Shown here: positions 37,436 to 52,687 of the stretch, one piece after another
Numbering within the stretch: position 1 is the first letter of the stretch
Layout: every line of letters begins with the position of its first letter
NCBI GenBank assembly: GCA_012295275.1
Contig: CM022671.1
Span: forward strand, 26,537,822 to 26,601,821
Source: Chrysomallon squamiferum
Lineage: Eukaryota; Mollusca; Gastropoda; Neomphalida; Peltospiridae
Length of the DNA stretch: 64,000 nucleotides
Direction: 5' to 3'
Position numbers and translations under genes: made by a program
Notes under the pieces: model-generated
The model's input: only the letters and a program-made list of their open reading frames with translations
Databases searched by the model: none
What the model was told of the DNA's origin: nothing

Positions 37436-40400
37436 TATTCTGTTGTATAATTTATTTATTTTAAATTTAATAAAAAGAAAAAAAAATGTTTGGGATTCTT
37501 AAAGAACACTTTTGGTAATCTTAGTATTTTTCACAATTGACAGTGTGGAACACACTTTACTGGGTTTGGCTTAGTCAGATTAGACATTGTGCAGTAAAGC
37601 CATTACATTTTTATTTCAGTTCAGCTTAAGCAATAAAAAGCAAGTGATATCAAATTTAATTTTTTTTTAATGTTTTAAAGCAGAACAAAAACAAACAAAA
37701 AACCAAACAATTTTTCCATTGAATCCTAAATAGCAGAAGAAAAAATTACCAAACGAAAAAAAAGGTGGAATAATAAATAATGTAATGGTTTTGAAAAAAA
37801 ACACAAACAAATAAAAAAGATAAATGGTTTTAACAGAATTTGTTTTTAGGATTTTAATGTTTCTTGATAAATAAAAAATAAAATAAAATTTTGGTTATTG
37901 TGTTACTGAAAAACCTTTTCTGCAAGTCCACATACCAAAATGGACCAGTCATCTAGAAGAATGTAGTTGAAAGGTGTTATCTAAAGACAAACTGATTAAA
38001 ATTCTGTGAGACTTAAGTAAAAAAAAAAAAAAACCTGCTTTAGAAGGTTACACAGCCCTCAAGGTAAGTATGCAGAGCTCATGAGTTGGAGTGTATGAAA
38101 ATAAAAGAAGGACCAACTTGAACAAGAACGGTTAAAGAAAACTCCAGCCTTTCTGGACCCTTTTAAGCATTGTGAAGCCTTAGCCCAGGTGTACTGGGCA
38201 AGTGGAATAAGCTCGGAATTGTTTCCATCATGCTAATCCTGAGAAATAACCATTGGGTCCCGTGCTTGAGAAACGAGACATTGTTGAAAGAAAAGAACCT
38301 CTTGAACCAAGCCTAAAGAAAGCCTGCTCTTCAGTTTGTCAATGCCTGCCCCCTGTGTCCAACGAAACAATGTCACCCCCATGGCTGTTATTGTCCTGGC
38401 TTTTATACGTGGTTTTTTCATTTGAATAAACTGCATGGTGAATAACCACTGTGTGAGTAAACTAGAGGAGCTCGGTTTGTTCAGGGAGTGGGAGAGGGTG
38501 GAGAGGGATAGCTTGTTCTACCACACTGACACAAATAATATTGATGTAGTTTTAAGAGCTGTTGTAATCAGTTTGTGACTGTCATGTCTCATAATAATCC
38601 CGACATAAAAAGTATATATCATATTTTATCATAGGTAGGTAGGGATGGTATAAAATTACTTAAATTATAAGGGGTGAAAAAAAAAAAAAAAAAAAAAAAA
38701 ATGTATTATAGATTTCATTGTAATTTGTGCCAGAAAGAAAGACAAAAGGATTGAGAGACATGCTAGTTTTGAAAAAGCTTTATTAAATTAATTTTTAATA
38801 GATCATAATACATGAACAGTTTTTTTTAACTACCACCCACACTCCAGTTCCTTTATCTGTTAAAACTTCCATCCAACTGCATACACCTTTATTTTTTTAT
38901 TTTTTATATTTATTTAGTTTTTGTTCCTTCTCTCTCACTCTTATCCCGGTGGAATCTATATCTCCCAATTTGTCTGTCATGTTGTTACGATATTGAGAAC
39001 TGATACCATATCACCAGTGTGGCAAGCTTTCTGCATTTAGTGGCTTGCTTGCAATAACAGATCTGCCAGGTGTCCCGAGCTGATAACATCAGATACCCAG
39101 CCAAACAGTTTTTTGTACAATGACTTTCAAGATGGCTGTCACTGGCTGATACAAAATACAGACCAATTCACAGACTGATGCACTTGATTGATATTTTATA
39201 AAAGCGACTGGTATAATGTGACTTTGACCAGGTTTTTTTTTTCTTTTTTTTTCCCTTGTAGTTTGTTTATTTGAAATGTTATAGGTGGAAATTTGAAACA
39301 GTATTTGCTTTATCATGATTTTATAGCTGGAAATGATACAGGAGTTTTATTTATTTATCTGTTTATTTATTTATATAGTTATTTATTTATTTATTTATAT
39401 TTTCACAATAATTTATCTATTTATTTTTTTTATATTATAGTTTACAATTATTTTTTTACTAATATTTATGTATTTATTTTATTATTAAAAAAGAAGTATT
39501 GCATTTGGTACAGTGAAAGAAAAACAAAAACAAAACTAGTAACTGATATGTTGATAATTAATACATATTTTTAATAATTTTATAATCTTTAGTACTTCTT
39601 ATATATATATATATATATATGTGTGTTTTCAGTTTAATTGTTTACTCTGTGTACAGATATGTGTGTGTGTGTGTATACATAATTTAATAGTTTACTATTT
39701 CTCAAGTCACTGGGTTAAATGGATTTCCAAACAAGCTGTATTAGTTACAACAAATAAATAGTCTTGTTATCTTCTCTTCCTCATACCTGTTACTGTACAT
39801 AGACACATGTACATATCACCATTAATATTCAGTTAATGCATCAAACGTCAGATACTTGACTTTTATAAAATCTGTTTTTTTTAAAAAAAAGGGACATTTC
39901 TACATGTTCGTCTTCTCAGCCTGGTTTTGTTGATACGTGTAATGACCTGTGTGTCAGTAGGGACATGTTGTTTGTCACTGGAAGTGAGAAATATATTGTC
40001 TCCATGTCATTTTCTGGCAATGTGGCAATAAATTGTCTAGTTTAGATAAGCGAGTGCTGGCTGTGTAGTTTGAGAAATTGAATCAGTGGGCTGAAATTAA
40101 TGTGTGAAGTGTTTATCTGGCCGCGCTGCGATACTGTTGTGAGCACTTGTAAACAGGCCTTTATCAGCACCTGGCTGGCTGCTGCCTTTTTATTAAAAAC
40201 TCTTGATAAAGATTCAGTTTTTTTTTTAAATCTTGTGGAATAAACAAAAATATCAACAACCCAGTTCATCGAATTATCATTTTAAAAATAATTGAAGTAA
40301 CAGTTTTTAAAATTTCATCGAAAATACAAAAATCAACAGCCCAGTTTGTTGAATTTTCATTTTTTTAAATAACTGGAGTACAGTGTTTTGAATTTACATT

Positions 40401-43400
40401 TTTAAAATAAAGAATGAATAAAATAAAATAAATATTGTTGTCAACACAGAACAAATTCGAAATATTTTAAAATAAGGAACTAAAAGGTTTTTCCCCTTAA
40501 GCAATTTTAGAAAGTTAAATATAATGTTTTAAATGGTTAATTGTAACTTTATTAGGGGTGAAAGACAATTTTTCAGAGTTTATGGCTTTGGTTTTTCTGT
40601 GCTATTATAGTTTATGACATTTTTTTCATTTTAACATATTCACTATTTTAAATTTATCACTTTTATTTTTTGTGTTCGTGTGTCAAAGAGAACAAATAAA
40701 AGTTATGTTTAAAAAACTACCTCAGACCTTCTGTTACCAAATGAAACACGATTTATAAACACAAAACGAAACAAGACAATATTAATTTCCTTGCAGCATA
40801 TTACCCTTCAGAAAGACCTTTGTTTTGAAACACACACGTCAGTGGAAGCACATTTTGATTACATTAACAGGATTAGATCCTGCAATATCTGGCGTCACAG
40901 GTGGTTATTGTTTATTGCCGACTGGAAGAGAAAAAAAATCTCCATTCTTGTTTATAACGAGTTTCATACTGGAGGAAACTCGCTTCCATTGATGTTCAGC
41001 TGGGTGCAGAGACCAGCTGGAAAAACAAAAATACTACGATTCCCTCTCAGTCTTAATTCTTATTTGCTGTGCATTCTTTTCCATTGCTGCATGTTTTCCT
41101 AGCCTCGTCTGGCATGTTTGTCTCCCTTTGCTTGCGCGGTCCCAGTTTTCACATGGCGAACAAACACTGTCGACTGGAGCAATAATTATATTTCAGTGAT
41201 TCCCGAACGATGTTCGTATTTACACGCGGCAGCCTTTAATTAAAAAACTGGCTCTTTTCTCTTTCACACATTTTGTTTGCTTGGCTTTGCTTTGCCAAGA
41301 AGAAAGGAAAAGCTGTTTCTCGTAGGTAAATGTTCGTTACCGTGGCAACGGAGGTTGTAGGGTAAACGATATAAAATAAAGGTATTGACTTGACTCGGTT
41401 TTAGTCTTTTTAACATGTACAAATTTAAAACAAACTTCAGTGAGGTCATTGATGGGCAATAATGAGAACAGTTTGACTTCAAAAACTTGAAAGAAAAAAA
41501 ATTGGGGGTTGGGGTTTGTCTGCCTGTTTTCCTTCTGTATTTATATTTGAAATATTAATTAGACCAGCATTTTTACAGCTGAGTGATAGAACTTGATATG
41601 AAACCCTTAGAAGTGAATAATTATTTAGTTGTTGTCAGTGTCGGAGAGCAAGAAAAATGGTTCTTTAATTATGAAGTTTCAAGAGACTTAAGAGTAGATA
41701 TCACAGTCTTTAAAGCGACATATTAAACGTTTCATTAAAACTCTATCAGTTTTAAATGATTGCACGCAGACAGTTAAAACTGGCTTGAAATATCAAAGGA
41801 ATGGCGACTCATAGGCAGGGAATCACATTAGAATTAGAAAAAAAAAATAATTGTTTTGGCAAATAATCATATCACAGATATGAAGTGCTTTGTAAGAAGA
41901 AATATTAATAAAGGACACTCATCATATACATTTTTTTTTTTTTTTTTACCATCTTGTTTTAAAAAGAATATTCCTTGCTGGCTTCAAGTTGGTTATCATT
42001 AATTTCAGAGATTATTTTCTGTGATTTTGTTTGTTGCTTGCTACATTCATAAAATATGATACGCTTACTGCTGGGTTGTTGGAAGGTGTGGTGTGTATGA
42101 AGGGGTACTTTATCAAATACATTTATATATTTTCAACAGTCCTCTAAAAGATAACCTTCTGACAAAAGAATATTCAGACTTGGTTATAATTAATTTCAGA
42201 GATTATTTTCCTCTGATCAGATTTGTTGCCACATTCATAAAAAGTGATAGGGTTACGACTGGCTCTTGCAAGGTGTGTGTATGAAGGGATAATCTGGCGG
42301 AAGGAACTTAGATTTTTTTTATCAGCACATCTCAAGTGGTGAGATAACAGCAAGCCAGAGTGTGTTGTGTTCAGTCTGCAGTGTGGGTATTTATACAGTG
42401 ATAAATTTGAGAAACTCTACACCAGCCTTTAACACAAATCTATTTATTACACGCTTCAGCTAAGGGCCACCAGTATGTGACAAGTTGACAAATTGGGTAA
42501 TGCAGGTGTAGGGGCTGGCCTGTGTTGTTAAAACGTCCCTGAACATGGATATCAGATTTCACTCGTTTGAGGTCTACTGTAGTATTATCTGCTTAAAGGA
42601 TTACGTGGTTACAAATGGACTGACAAGAGCAGTGAACAAGTATTCCACTGTAGATTTGTACATTTCCATGTTACCTGTCATTGATTGTATTTCCATGTTA
42701 CCTGAAGGATTATTAACTGACGTGAATAGATTTTCACAAGTATCTCTCACTCAGATGTAGTTGCATGTTACCTGTCAGTTAATGCAGTTAGCTTATATTT
42801 TCATACATGTCTGTGAATCAGTTGTAATGAATATATTTCCATAACAGCCTTTGTAACTCCTTGTAGAATTCTGATTTATCAAATTCAAAATTAAACTCGG
42901 CTGACAAGCCTGGTTGAAGTTATTTTCAGATAATGGGAAATAAAAAATGCATGCAGCTAAAACAAATTTTCAAAAAACAAAATCTGTCTGTCTCAGTGTC
43001 CCATATTAATCTTGTTTTCTCTGTCTGTCCATTAATATGACTGTTTTTAATTAACAGTAAATATTTTCTGTTCATTGCTTCATATTTCTACATGACACAC
43101 ACACACCTAGTTATCAGTTAATTAGAAAAAAACTGTATTTCTGTTTTATCTGTAACTGTTGAAATGAAAATACATTCATAATTATGTGTTAATATGAAGA
43201 AAAATATATTTTCTGTTTCTGTATTATTTAAAGAGAATATGTTTCATGAGCTACAGTTCACAACAGACAAATGCCATCCATTTTGATTAAGTAAAATTTC
43301 ATGAAATTACAGATATTATCTTTAAAGAAAAATACAGCAGATGAAAAGAAATATATTTCTTGTACACAAAACTGTTTTTCTTCTTTTGTTAACAAACAAT

Positions 43401-46400
43401 TGTAATAAAAAATCATTTCAGATTTATATTGCAGTTGTTTCTGTAAGCTAGTATTGATTGTGTATGTATTGGAATCAATCTTATAACACTTTGTATTTTG
43501 TATTTTACAGGGATTTGAGTGATAATGACATCAAATTTATCAACAAAACTATCTTTCACAATCTGCCATCACTAATTGAACTGTAAGTATTTAAAAGCGT
43601 TTTTTTTTTGTATAAATCTTTTGAAATATCTACAATGGGATGTGATCATAAAGGTCACAAAAATAACCATTACTTAGAAAACAATATTTTTATAATTTGC
43701 AGTTGAATGCATGTACACAAACAACTTACAAATATGCACAGACACAAAGAGTATTATTTATATAACATCTGTTATTATTTTATTGATATTTTATATCTAT
43801 ATATTGTATATATTCAAATGTCAAAAACCTGTTTTAATTTTTTCAGAAAAATAAATTACAACAAACTGACAGAACTACCCATGTTTTCAAGGAACTCAAC
43901 TCTGACACATCTTTCATTGTAAGTATCATTGTTTACTCAGAACACTGGCAAAAAGAATGAATGAGAACAATGTAGCTTAGAGGGTTTTTTTTTTTCTTAA
44001 AGAAATCTAGCCTGGAGCCTGAAAGCTTGTAGGATCAATCCTGCTATACCTAAGTATTTTTGTACAGCCTATAAGGAGACTGATGTGTATTTTCAGTGAG
44101 TGGGAGGACACCTTTTTTTTTCCATCAGATGTTTTCACTTTAGAAAACATACTCATATAAGAACATGTTTAACATTGGTAACTGTTAATATTAAAATGTT
44201 TTACATTGTGTTTAATATTTAAAAGGGGAATGGATGAAGTTTTACATTGTGTCAAATATTTAAAAGGGGAATGGATGAAGTTTTACATTGTGTCAAATAT
44301 TTAAAGGGTTTGTTTAAGTATGTGGTAAAAAGGGGGATCCATGAATGGATGGATGTTTTGCAACAGACAGTGACAAAAGGATAATGCTGCTTGTAGGCTG
44401 TCAAGAAAATGATTTGTTGACTTAAACACAGATTAGAGATAATTATCTGCTGTTCAAAAGGGGTTAAGCATGGCCCTGATTGTGTGAAGAATTTGCAAGA
44501 ACCAGTAAATTGTAGGTGACTAGATAATTATTGGTTAGAGAGAGGTAAAAGCCATCAGCCTGTCGCTTCTTCGTCTGGTTCATTGTTCTCGTTCTGATTT
44601 AAACAGATCAAATCTTGACCATTTCACCCTACCCCATTCAGTTAATCACCATGTGTGTGTGTGTAATGTACAGTATTTGTATTTATACCAATATTGTAAT
44701 AAACCAAAGCAGATAAATCATATCCTAAAAGATTTTAAGAAATACAGATTCATATGACACCTACTTGTTCATATCATTATAGGCATAGTTTAAATTATTC
44801 AGTTCATCATTGTGTATTGCATTTTGATTTATGCCATTATGGTAATATTTTAAAGTAAAAAAATATTAAAATTTAAGCAAATATAGATTGATATCTATAA
44901 GAAATCAACTTCATACACCTCCTTTTCAGCCAGTTTATAAAATGGAAATTAATAACTTTGAACTGATTGCCTTCCATTTTTGACCTGAACTTTTCTCTGC
45001 AAAGTTATGTGCAAAATGTTATCAGAAAAACAACAGGCTTGTTTCCTGCCAAACTACTGTGTTTTTCAGGGGGTAAATCAAAGATCAAAATTGTTTTATC
45101 ACAGTTCAAACACTAGTGTGTCAATCAGTGCCCATTCTTCACACCTGTAGATAAGTATAACTGTGAATTGTGTCACAGGTATAACAGAACTCACCTGCCT
45201 CTGTTGTGTCGTTAAAGGTGCACACAGGTAAATAATGATATCCCACAGAGATAGTTGACAGTGTGCATCTTTTGAACTTCACTGTCAGACATTTCCTGAC
45301 TAAATGGAAGAAAATAAAAAGTAATAAATTAATTTCTCGATTATTATGATTATTATTATTTTAAAATAACTTCATGCAGTAATGACACTTTTCTTCTTGG
45401 AATCTTTTTTTTTTAATCCAGTTTAATAAAACTAAAAATCCACAGCTTTGTTTAACTATATCTATGATGGATTTCACAAGATATATAATTGTTAATATCA
45501 TCATCATCATCATCATTATAATAATTATTATTATTAAATTTGTTTTTAATTTTAATTTTTAATTTTTTTTTTAAAATGGATTATAAGAACTAATTTTCTA
45601 ATGTAGCTAACAGCAATGAACAGATCACATACATGTGTCCATGCATGGATCAGTAACACATTTATTTTCATTTCAATGCCTGGATGCAGAAAGACCTACA
45701 TTGTTCCCCTATCTTTCCTCACTCAGTCTTTATCTTGTTTGACCTGCCAATACAGGCCTCAATAATTTCAACACACAGAGTGATAAATTCCTTTGTGGCC
45801 ATCCGAAAAACCCTTGTACTGTCCTAGCTACAATCTGACCTCTGACCTTTTATCTCCCAACATAGGGACTGTTCATGTGGTAACCAACATCCACGTCCCA
45901 GGTGTGTTGTTGCTGTTGTTATCTCGAGTACCACTGGCGACAGCAATTCTAGCTTACAGCAGCGGAAAAAATATTAAAATTAAAAATACACGTATTTTTC
46001 TTTTTACAAATGTGTGGATGGGCTGGATACAGTAGCATTTGGTTGACTTAATGCACATTCCTTCATAGCTTGGTTTTTGTCTTACTTTTGATCTCACTGA
46101 GATAATGTGAAATTGAAATAATGCATAAATGCAGGACTGGACATTATTCATTTATTTATTTATTTATTTACTGTAAATCACAAATAAGGGGCTGCATATT
46201 CATTTATTTTTAAATGAACTAATAATAGATTTTTTATTTTTTAAAAAAACATTTGAAACTGGCAGAAGATATAAATGACATGCACATGTATACCTTTATA
46301 AATATATATTATATATATGTAACTGTATTTACAAAGAATAAAAAATATATAGACAGCTCAACATACTCATTACATACAAACACTGTGAAAAACAGACTAA

Positions 46401-48561
46401 TAATAAAGTATTCTATGTTGAGAAAAACAACAGGGCTGGTCAAGAACCTAATCACACACAAAATCTGAACTGTCACTCTTCACTACGGCCTGCCCAGCTT
46501 GCACACAGAACGCAGACTATCTGTTACATATTTTATTTATTTCACACTTGGAGCCGACGAAATCTGATTGGACACTGGAAATGGGTATAGCTTTCTTAAT
46601 ATATTATTTCTGTTTGGAACGTTATTTTCAAACAATGCCCTGCTGATATCTGCTAGATTTCAAGAGCATGTCAACAAGCTGTGTATACAAGTCCTTTCGC
46701 TCAGATAGATATATACGTGTTTGTGTTCACGATATTTATATCAGTTGTGTCTGTTTTTCTAATGTAATCATCACATGTTTAAAACTGCTTCATTATATTC
46801 AGATACAGATATTACATTCATTTTCAGCTCCTCAAACTCTTTTTCCAGACCTGCTTCAATTCTAACTTGTGTTTATTTCATCATTCGGGTAGTTTCTGCA
46901 CTGCCTAATGAAAATAATAACAGGACAGTAATAGATTTCTTACAATACCAACAAAATCTTTGATAAATACGCAGAAGCTGTTTCTAAGTCTAATCCTGTA
47001 TCCAATTTCCCCAAGAGAGTTTCATAAGAGTAGCGAAATATATATAGATAACACCACGGTTCAAGATATTACTGAAATATTTGGATTAGATCATTCCATT
47101 GTTTCCCAGTGCTGTAATCATTGGCATTTCAACACATTTTCACCACCAGAAGCCACATGTGTTATGCATGGCCACCCACCCAAACCACTGTTTTGATTAA
47201 AATGATTTAAGGAAATTTGGGCTCTATATCTGATGTATTTTTAGTAAGGATAAGCTGTGGTTTCAGCAATATGTTTTTGATGGGGGAGATTTGCTGTCCT
47301 TAATGCAGATACACGGATTGCTTGGTTTATTTAGAGATGCCATGCCAACCCTGGCAGGATTCAGAGTATTTCAGTAAAGATGATATTTTTCAAGCCATAT
47401 TGATACGCCTTGATATCTGGAAGCACTGAGTTGAAGATGTGTTTCATTACGGCTTGGTAATGAAAAACATGCTCAGGCTAGCTGAGGGACTAACTAACCC
47501 ATCTGTGAAAATACACCCTAGTATTTCCCTTACTTCACCCACTCCAAATCCAAGCTTAGGTTCAGTGTTTTACTGGGATATCACAGTGCGGCATTCCTTT
47601 AAGCCTGCCACATTTCCTGGATGTTTTTAACACATGTATGATGAAAACAATAAAATTACAACAGAAAATAAAACTAAAAAAATTGTAGCTTCATTTTATT
47701 GTCTCAGATTTTTTTTGATTTTTGATTTTGATTTTTTTCCTTTTTCTCTTGCAATAGCTTTTTATTTTTATTTTTTTATTTTTTTTTAGCCTTTTCTTTT
47801 CATTATTTATTTTTATTGTTTGGTCTTTTTTTCTCATTCTTTGGGGTTTTTCCCATTGTCAACATGCTTTCTAAACATATAAAGAAGAAAGAATAATTTG
47901 TATTTTGTAGTTTAAATAACCTCTTTGAAATAAATAAATTGAAATGGCTTTAAAATACTGAATAAAATTATAAAATACTATAATACCTATGTTGTAATTA
48001 CAGTATTTACAATGACTTTTTTTGACTTTATTACTTCATTGTTTATTTATAGAGTTTTTGTATTTCTTTAACACTGCAGAATCCTTGCATAAGGATCATA
48101 CTCCCTATAGAACTAAGATATTTAACTTTTTATATAAATTTATATTTAGAGATATTGGGTTCCATATATCATTCAAGAAAACACAGATTTTTGTTAAAAT
48201 GTCCAATGAGATGGAAATTCTGTTATAATTTTTTTATTAATATTTATTTTCTTTCTTTGTTTTTTCACAGACATCATAACCAGATAATGACCTTAAACCC
48301 GAAAGCCACTGAAACTATGCCAAATCTCCGGTACCTGGATGTCAACTATAATCAGCTGATGGATTTGCCAACAGGAACATTTCCCACTGGTTCCAAGCTA
48401 AAAGAACTGTAAGCATATATTACATGCATAATTTATTGCTTTTATAAATTTTAATTTTAAATTTTTTTTTTTTGAACTAGAAATCTCAGTGATTTTATTT
48501 ATAACTGATTAAAATCAGATTCATTTGTATTAAATAATAATTTTAAATATTTCTGTGTAGA

Positions 48562-48592
<31 letters not shown>

Positions 48593-49028
48593 ATATATAA
48601 TTTTAGATATAATGGTAACCAAAAAAAATTTAATTTTATTAGACATTAATTTAATAAGAATTATCCTTACAGAAACTTTTTCAGAAATACTTATTAGAAT
48701 GTATGCATGATATATAAGTCAATATAAAAAAATTTATTTTATGTTTTATTAAATATCATCTTTTCTTTCAGACATCTGAACAACAACAGAATTCTCAGTT
48801 TGGAAATTGGCTGCTTTGATAACTTGACAACTCTGGAAACACTGAAACTAAACAAAAACAAACTTTTTGAAATATCAAAAAAGATATTCACCAACCTGAC
48901 TTCACTGAAATTTCTGTAAGTATTGTTTGTTTTATATACAGATATAGTTAACAGATTTGGAATTGTAAACTCGAATTATGATCTGAATAACATAAGTTTT
49001 TTTTTTTTAATCAGTAACAAAATAATAA

Positions 49029-49095
<67 letters not shown>

Positions 49096-52000
49096 GAAAG
49101 AAAGAAAATAAAAGAAGAAAAAAAGAATAGACATTCTAAACAGCAAGAAAACATGGAATACCAAAGACATTTAACAGATCTGTAGCAGTGATTGGAAGGC
49201 TGTTATTGTCCTGAATTATCCACTAGTTAACCTTGGTTCAGAGACAAACAGTTTGATTGGCTGTTGATAAATGTGTAGAGATAAGTATTGGAAATTGTTG
49301 ATTACCTAACATCATAAATTCATACAAGACCAGCAGTTTCTCCTATCAGTGGAGGAAATCATGACCACAAAAACATGGTCGCTTAATGACAGAAGATGCA
49401 TTTATTGATTGGGTTAAAAGAATCATTCTTTTTTTTTTTTTTCCTTTTTTTTTTTTTTTTTTTTTGTCACAATGGGGGGGGATGAAAAAGAAGATGAAAA
49501 AAAAAAAAAAAAAAAAGAACTGTATTAGAGTAAATGATTCAAAATGTGATGTTAATCTGATGGTGTTGAAATGTGAAGATTTCACTGATAAATAGAAGCA
49601 TGACGTTTTCCAGACAACTTCCAAGCAATATCACTTAACTAAACGAGTCTCCTTTCAAATTCTTATTGATTTTCACAAGTCCACTTATTTTCAAGTTTGA
49701 CCACCGGGCCCTGTTAATGTATTAAATGAATCATTAATTGACCAGAAAAGGAGGTTTTTTTTTTTTCTTTTTTTTTTCTTTTTTTATAATCTACAGAAGT
49801 AAAAAAAAAGATTTTTTTATCTCATAAATATTTAAAAAGAAACAAAGCCTTTGCCATTAGAGTATCTGGCACACTGACAGCTGACTTAAAGAAAACAAAA
49901 TATTCTGATTATAAATTACTGTAAAGATTTCAAAATGTTCTCATTATCTTTTGACTTTTTAAAAAAAGAGTTTTAATTTCAGTCACAACATTAGCTTATT
50001 AAACATACTTTAGTTATTACACTGTTACAACATGCATTAATGAAAAAATAATTACAACGTTAATATAATTACTGTTAAATATATTCTTCAGATATGATCT
50101 TTCCATCTCATTTGTTACAATTATGGCATTTTATTTTTTTTTTTTTTTTTTTAAACTTTTAAAAAGATAAACATTAATATGATTGTTACTAATTTCCTCA
50201 TATTACTGTACCACATCAATTATTTATGAGTATTTTTCAGATTTCTTTATCATTTTTAAAAAAAAAAAACTAAAAAAAAAAAAAAAATAACAAAATAAAA
50301 GGGATCTATAATAACAATAATAACAATAATAATAATAATAATAATAATAATAATTTGTCTGAGAACTCAATAGACATTTATTTCACAATTACTCACAAAG
50401 CAGGTGTTTAATGCATGTGTTGGCACATTCAGACAATTACTTACTTCCGTCAATTAGACAGTGGGAAATTGGACCACTTTACACAAGCGTATGTCCTGAT
50501 CAGAACACAACAGCAGTTGTCAGCAAGCTAGGCTGTGTTGACATTTATAATAGAGTTACATAATTGGGAAAATCTATTAAGTATTTTTAATAGCCACAAA
50601 CAAGGATAAAATGACACTGCACCTGTTTACATTGATATGTGTGTTCTTAACAGTTCTTACTTTGCTCAGCTGTGCTGCTAATATTATTATTAGCAGTAGT
50701 AGTAGTAATAGAAGTGGTATGCTGTTGTTGTTGTTGTTGATACTTTTTAGAACCAATGAAAGTAAAAAAAGAAGAAAAAAGAAAAGGTTATCTAGTAAAA
50801 ATATAATTTTGGGCTAATCAAGTGCATAGTTTGTAATTGTATACAGTGCTGCTTTGGGCCATTTCATTTCAAATACATGTTTTTTAACAAAAAAAATTTT
50901 TTTCTAAGAACTTTATATTACATTAATTCAAGTGCATTAATTAACTTAAGTCCTTGTCCACCAATATTTTAAAATATATATATAATAAAATAATTAAAAC
51001 AGTGAAGAAAATGTGACAAATTTATTATTATTATTATTATTTATGTTAAATAGCTGTATGCATGTGCTTAAGTTTTATAAATGGTTTTGTTATCTCATGT
51101 TTTGGGTGCAGTGTTTATTGTCTTGAAACAAGTGAAATTTAAAGCCATAATGTGCACTAAAACATTAAATTATTTCCCCCTTGCCCTTCATAGCCTTGAG
51201 GCAGTTTGCCCACAGATTAGTTTTTTTATGCATCTAGTGGAATAAGGTTCATACACAGGTTAATAGATAACTGAAACTAGAGTAGTTGCTATTAACATTG
51301 CATATTAACTTTTTTTTCTCTCCCTTATTGGAATAAGTGCACAGATTTGATCCATCTACCTTTCAGTTGACAAAAATGTGCAAAGTTCATATAGACTAAT
51401 ATGGTAACAATTACAGTGGTTCTTTAAGATAGCTGCTTTTTATTTATTTATTTATTTGATTACTTATGCTTTGAACTAAATACAGGCATATAAAATATTT
51501 TTATACTGATCCAAATATTTTTGTTTTGTGATTGCAGAGAACTGATGAGAAACAAGATAGAAAAAATTGAGGGTTTGGCGTTTCAAGGATTGACATTACT
51601 GCAAGTGCTGAAACTGAAAAGAAATGTCATCACAAACTTGATGGATGGTGCTTTTTGGGGTCTTGAGAATATCAAAAACCTGTAAGTATATATATATTAT
51701 AGTTATATATACAAATATGTTTATTTTTGTTTTAAATTTTATCCATGTAATCTAGCAGAGTTGGGTAAAGTGGGGTCATTTGATTCATGGCAGTTACTAT
51801 GTTAGTGAAGAAATAATAGTTGTTGGAAACAGAACAGAGGGGTTTTAAAGAGAAATTTTTATCTGTGTTTGTGTGTGAGAGAAAGAAAGAGAAATAGAAT
51901 GTCTGAGTGAAAGAGATGTTCTGAAAGAATTAGGAGTGAGAGAAGAAAGAGAAGGCAATTTTATGTGAGTCAGAAACAGAAAGAAAAAGTTACGTTGAGA

Positions 52001-52652
52001 GCTCCATTACCAACAGAAAGAATCTAAAGAAAAAGAAACAAAACACACTAACAAAACAGTGATCTAACCATTTCCTACATCTCAGTGATTTTCACCACTG
52101 GTCAATATTTTTCTTGAATTTTTGCATAATGTGTCACAGCTGTGTTGACTTGGTTTGATTTATTTAAACAATTAGTGGCCACTTCCCATTTTCTTTTCTC
52201 CATTTTCCTTTCATCTGTTTGTTCCCAAGTTATCATCAAACAAACTGATCAGATCCCAGTTTCAATCCGACTACTTCAGACTTGTAACTATTATATCCAA
52301 CCTAGCTTGACAGTAATACATATTTACCAATCACTGTGGCAACTTGAAAGTGATTAAGGTTCCTACAATAGGGTAGGAAGTTTGTTTTATGGGATGGGGG
52401 GGGTCCAGATTGAACCTGTTGTGTGAAAGTTTGACCAGTCTTTGATGTTGACCAGTTGAGCTTGTCTTGCAGTGTTGACATGAAATGAGAACTAGTGGTA
52501 CAGAAAGCTTTCTTCAACCTTTGTCAAGCTGATGGTTATGTAATTTTACCTGAATGAAAACACTGGTTGCATCATTTTAGTATGAATATCTGTCTACAGT
52601 GATGGCTTATTTCAAATACTTTTGTTTCGAAATGTTGCTGTTTTTCGACTGA

Positions 52653-52687
<35 letters not shown>

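Larger units (their letters stand above)
31755..43510 (+). other. LRIG intron 2 (11.8 kb, largest in window)
   Basis: Phase 2 intron between LRR exons 2 and 3. It contains TTTA microsatellites (35443-35486 and about 39345-39480), a CATA-rich stretch (34620-34860), poly-T near 37408-37434, and a 150-bp duplication (41962-42289). Several non-repetitive islands are enhancer candidates: 32880-33130, 35700-36080, 38160-38440 and 40790-41260. I looked for missed 72-nt LRR exons by their CT|GTAAGT donor context and found none. Confidence 0.8.
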
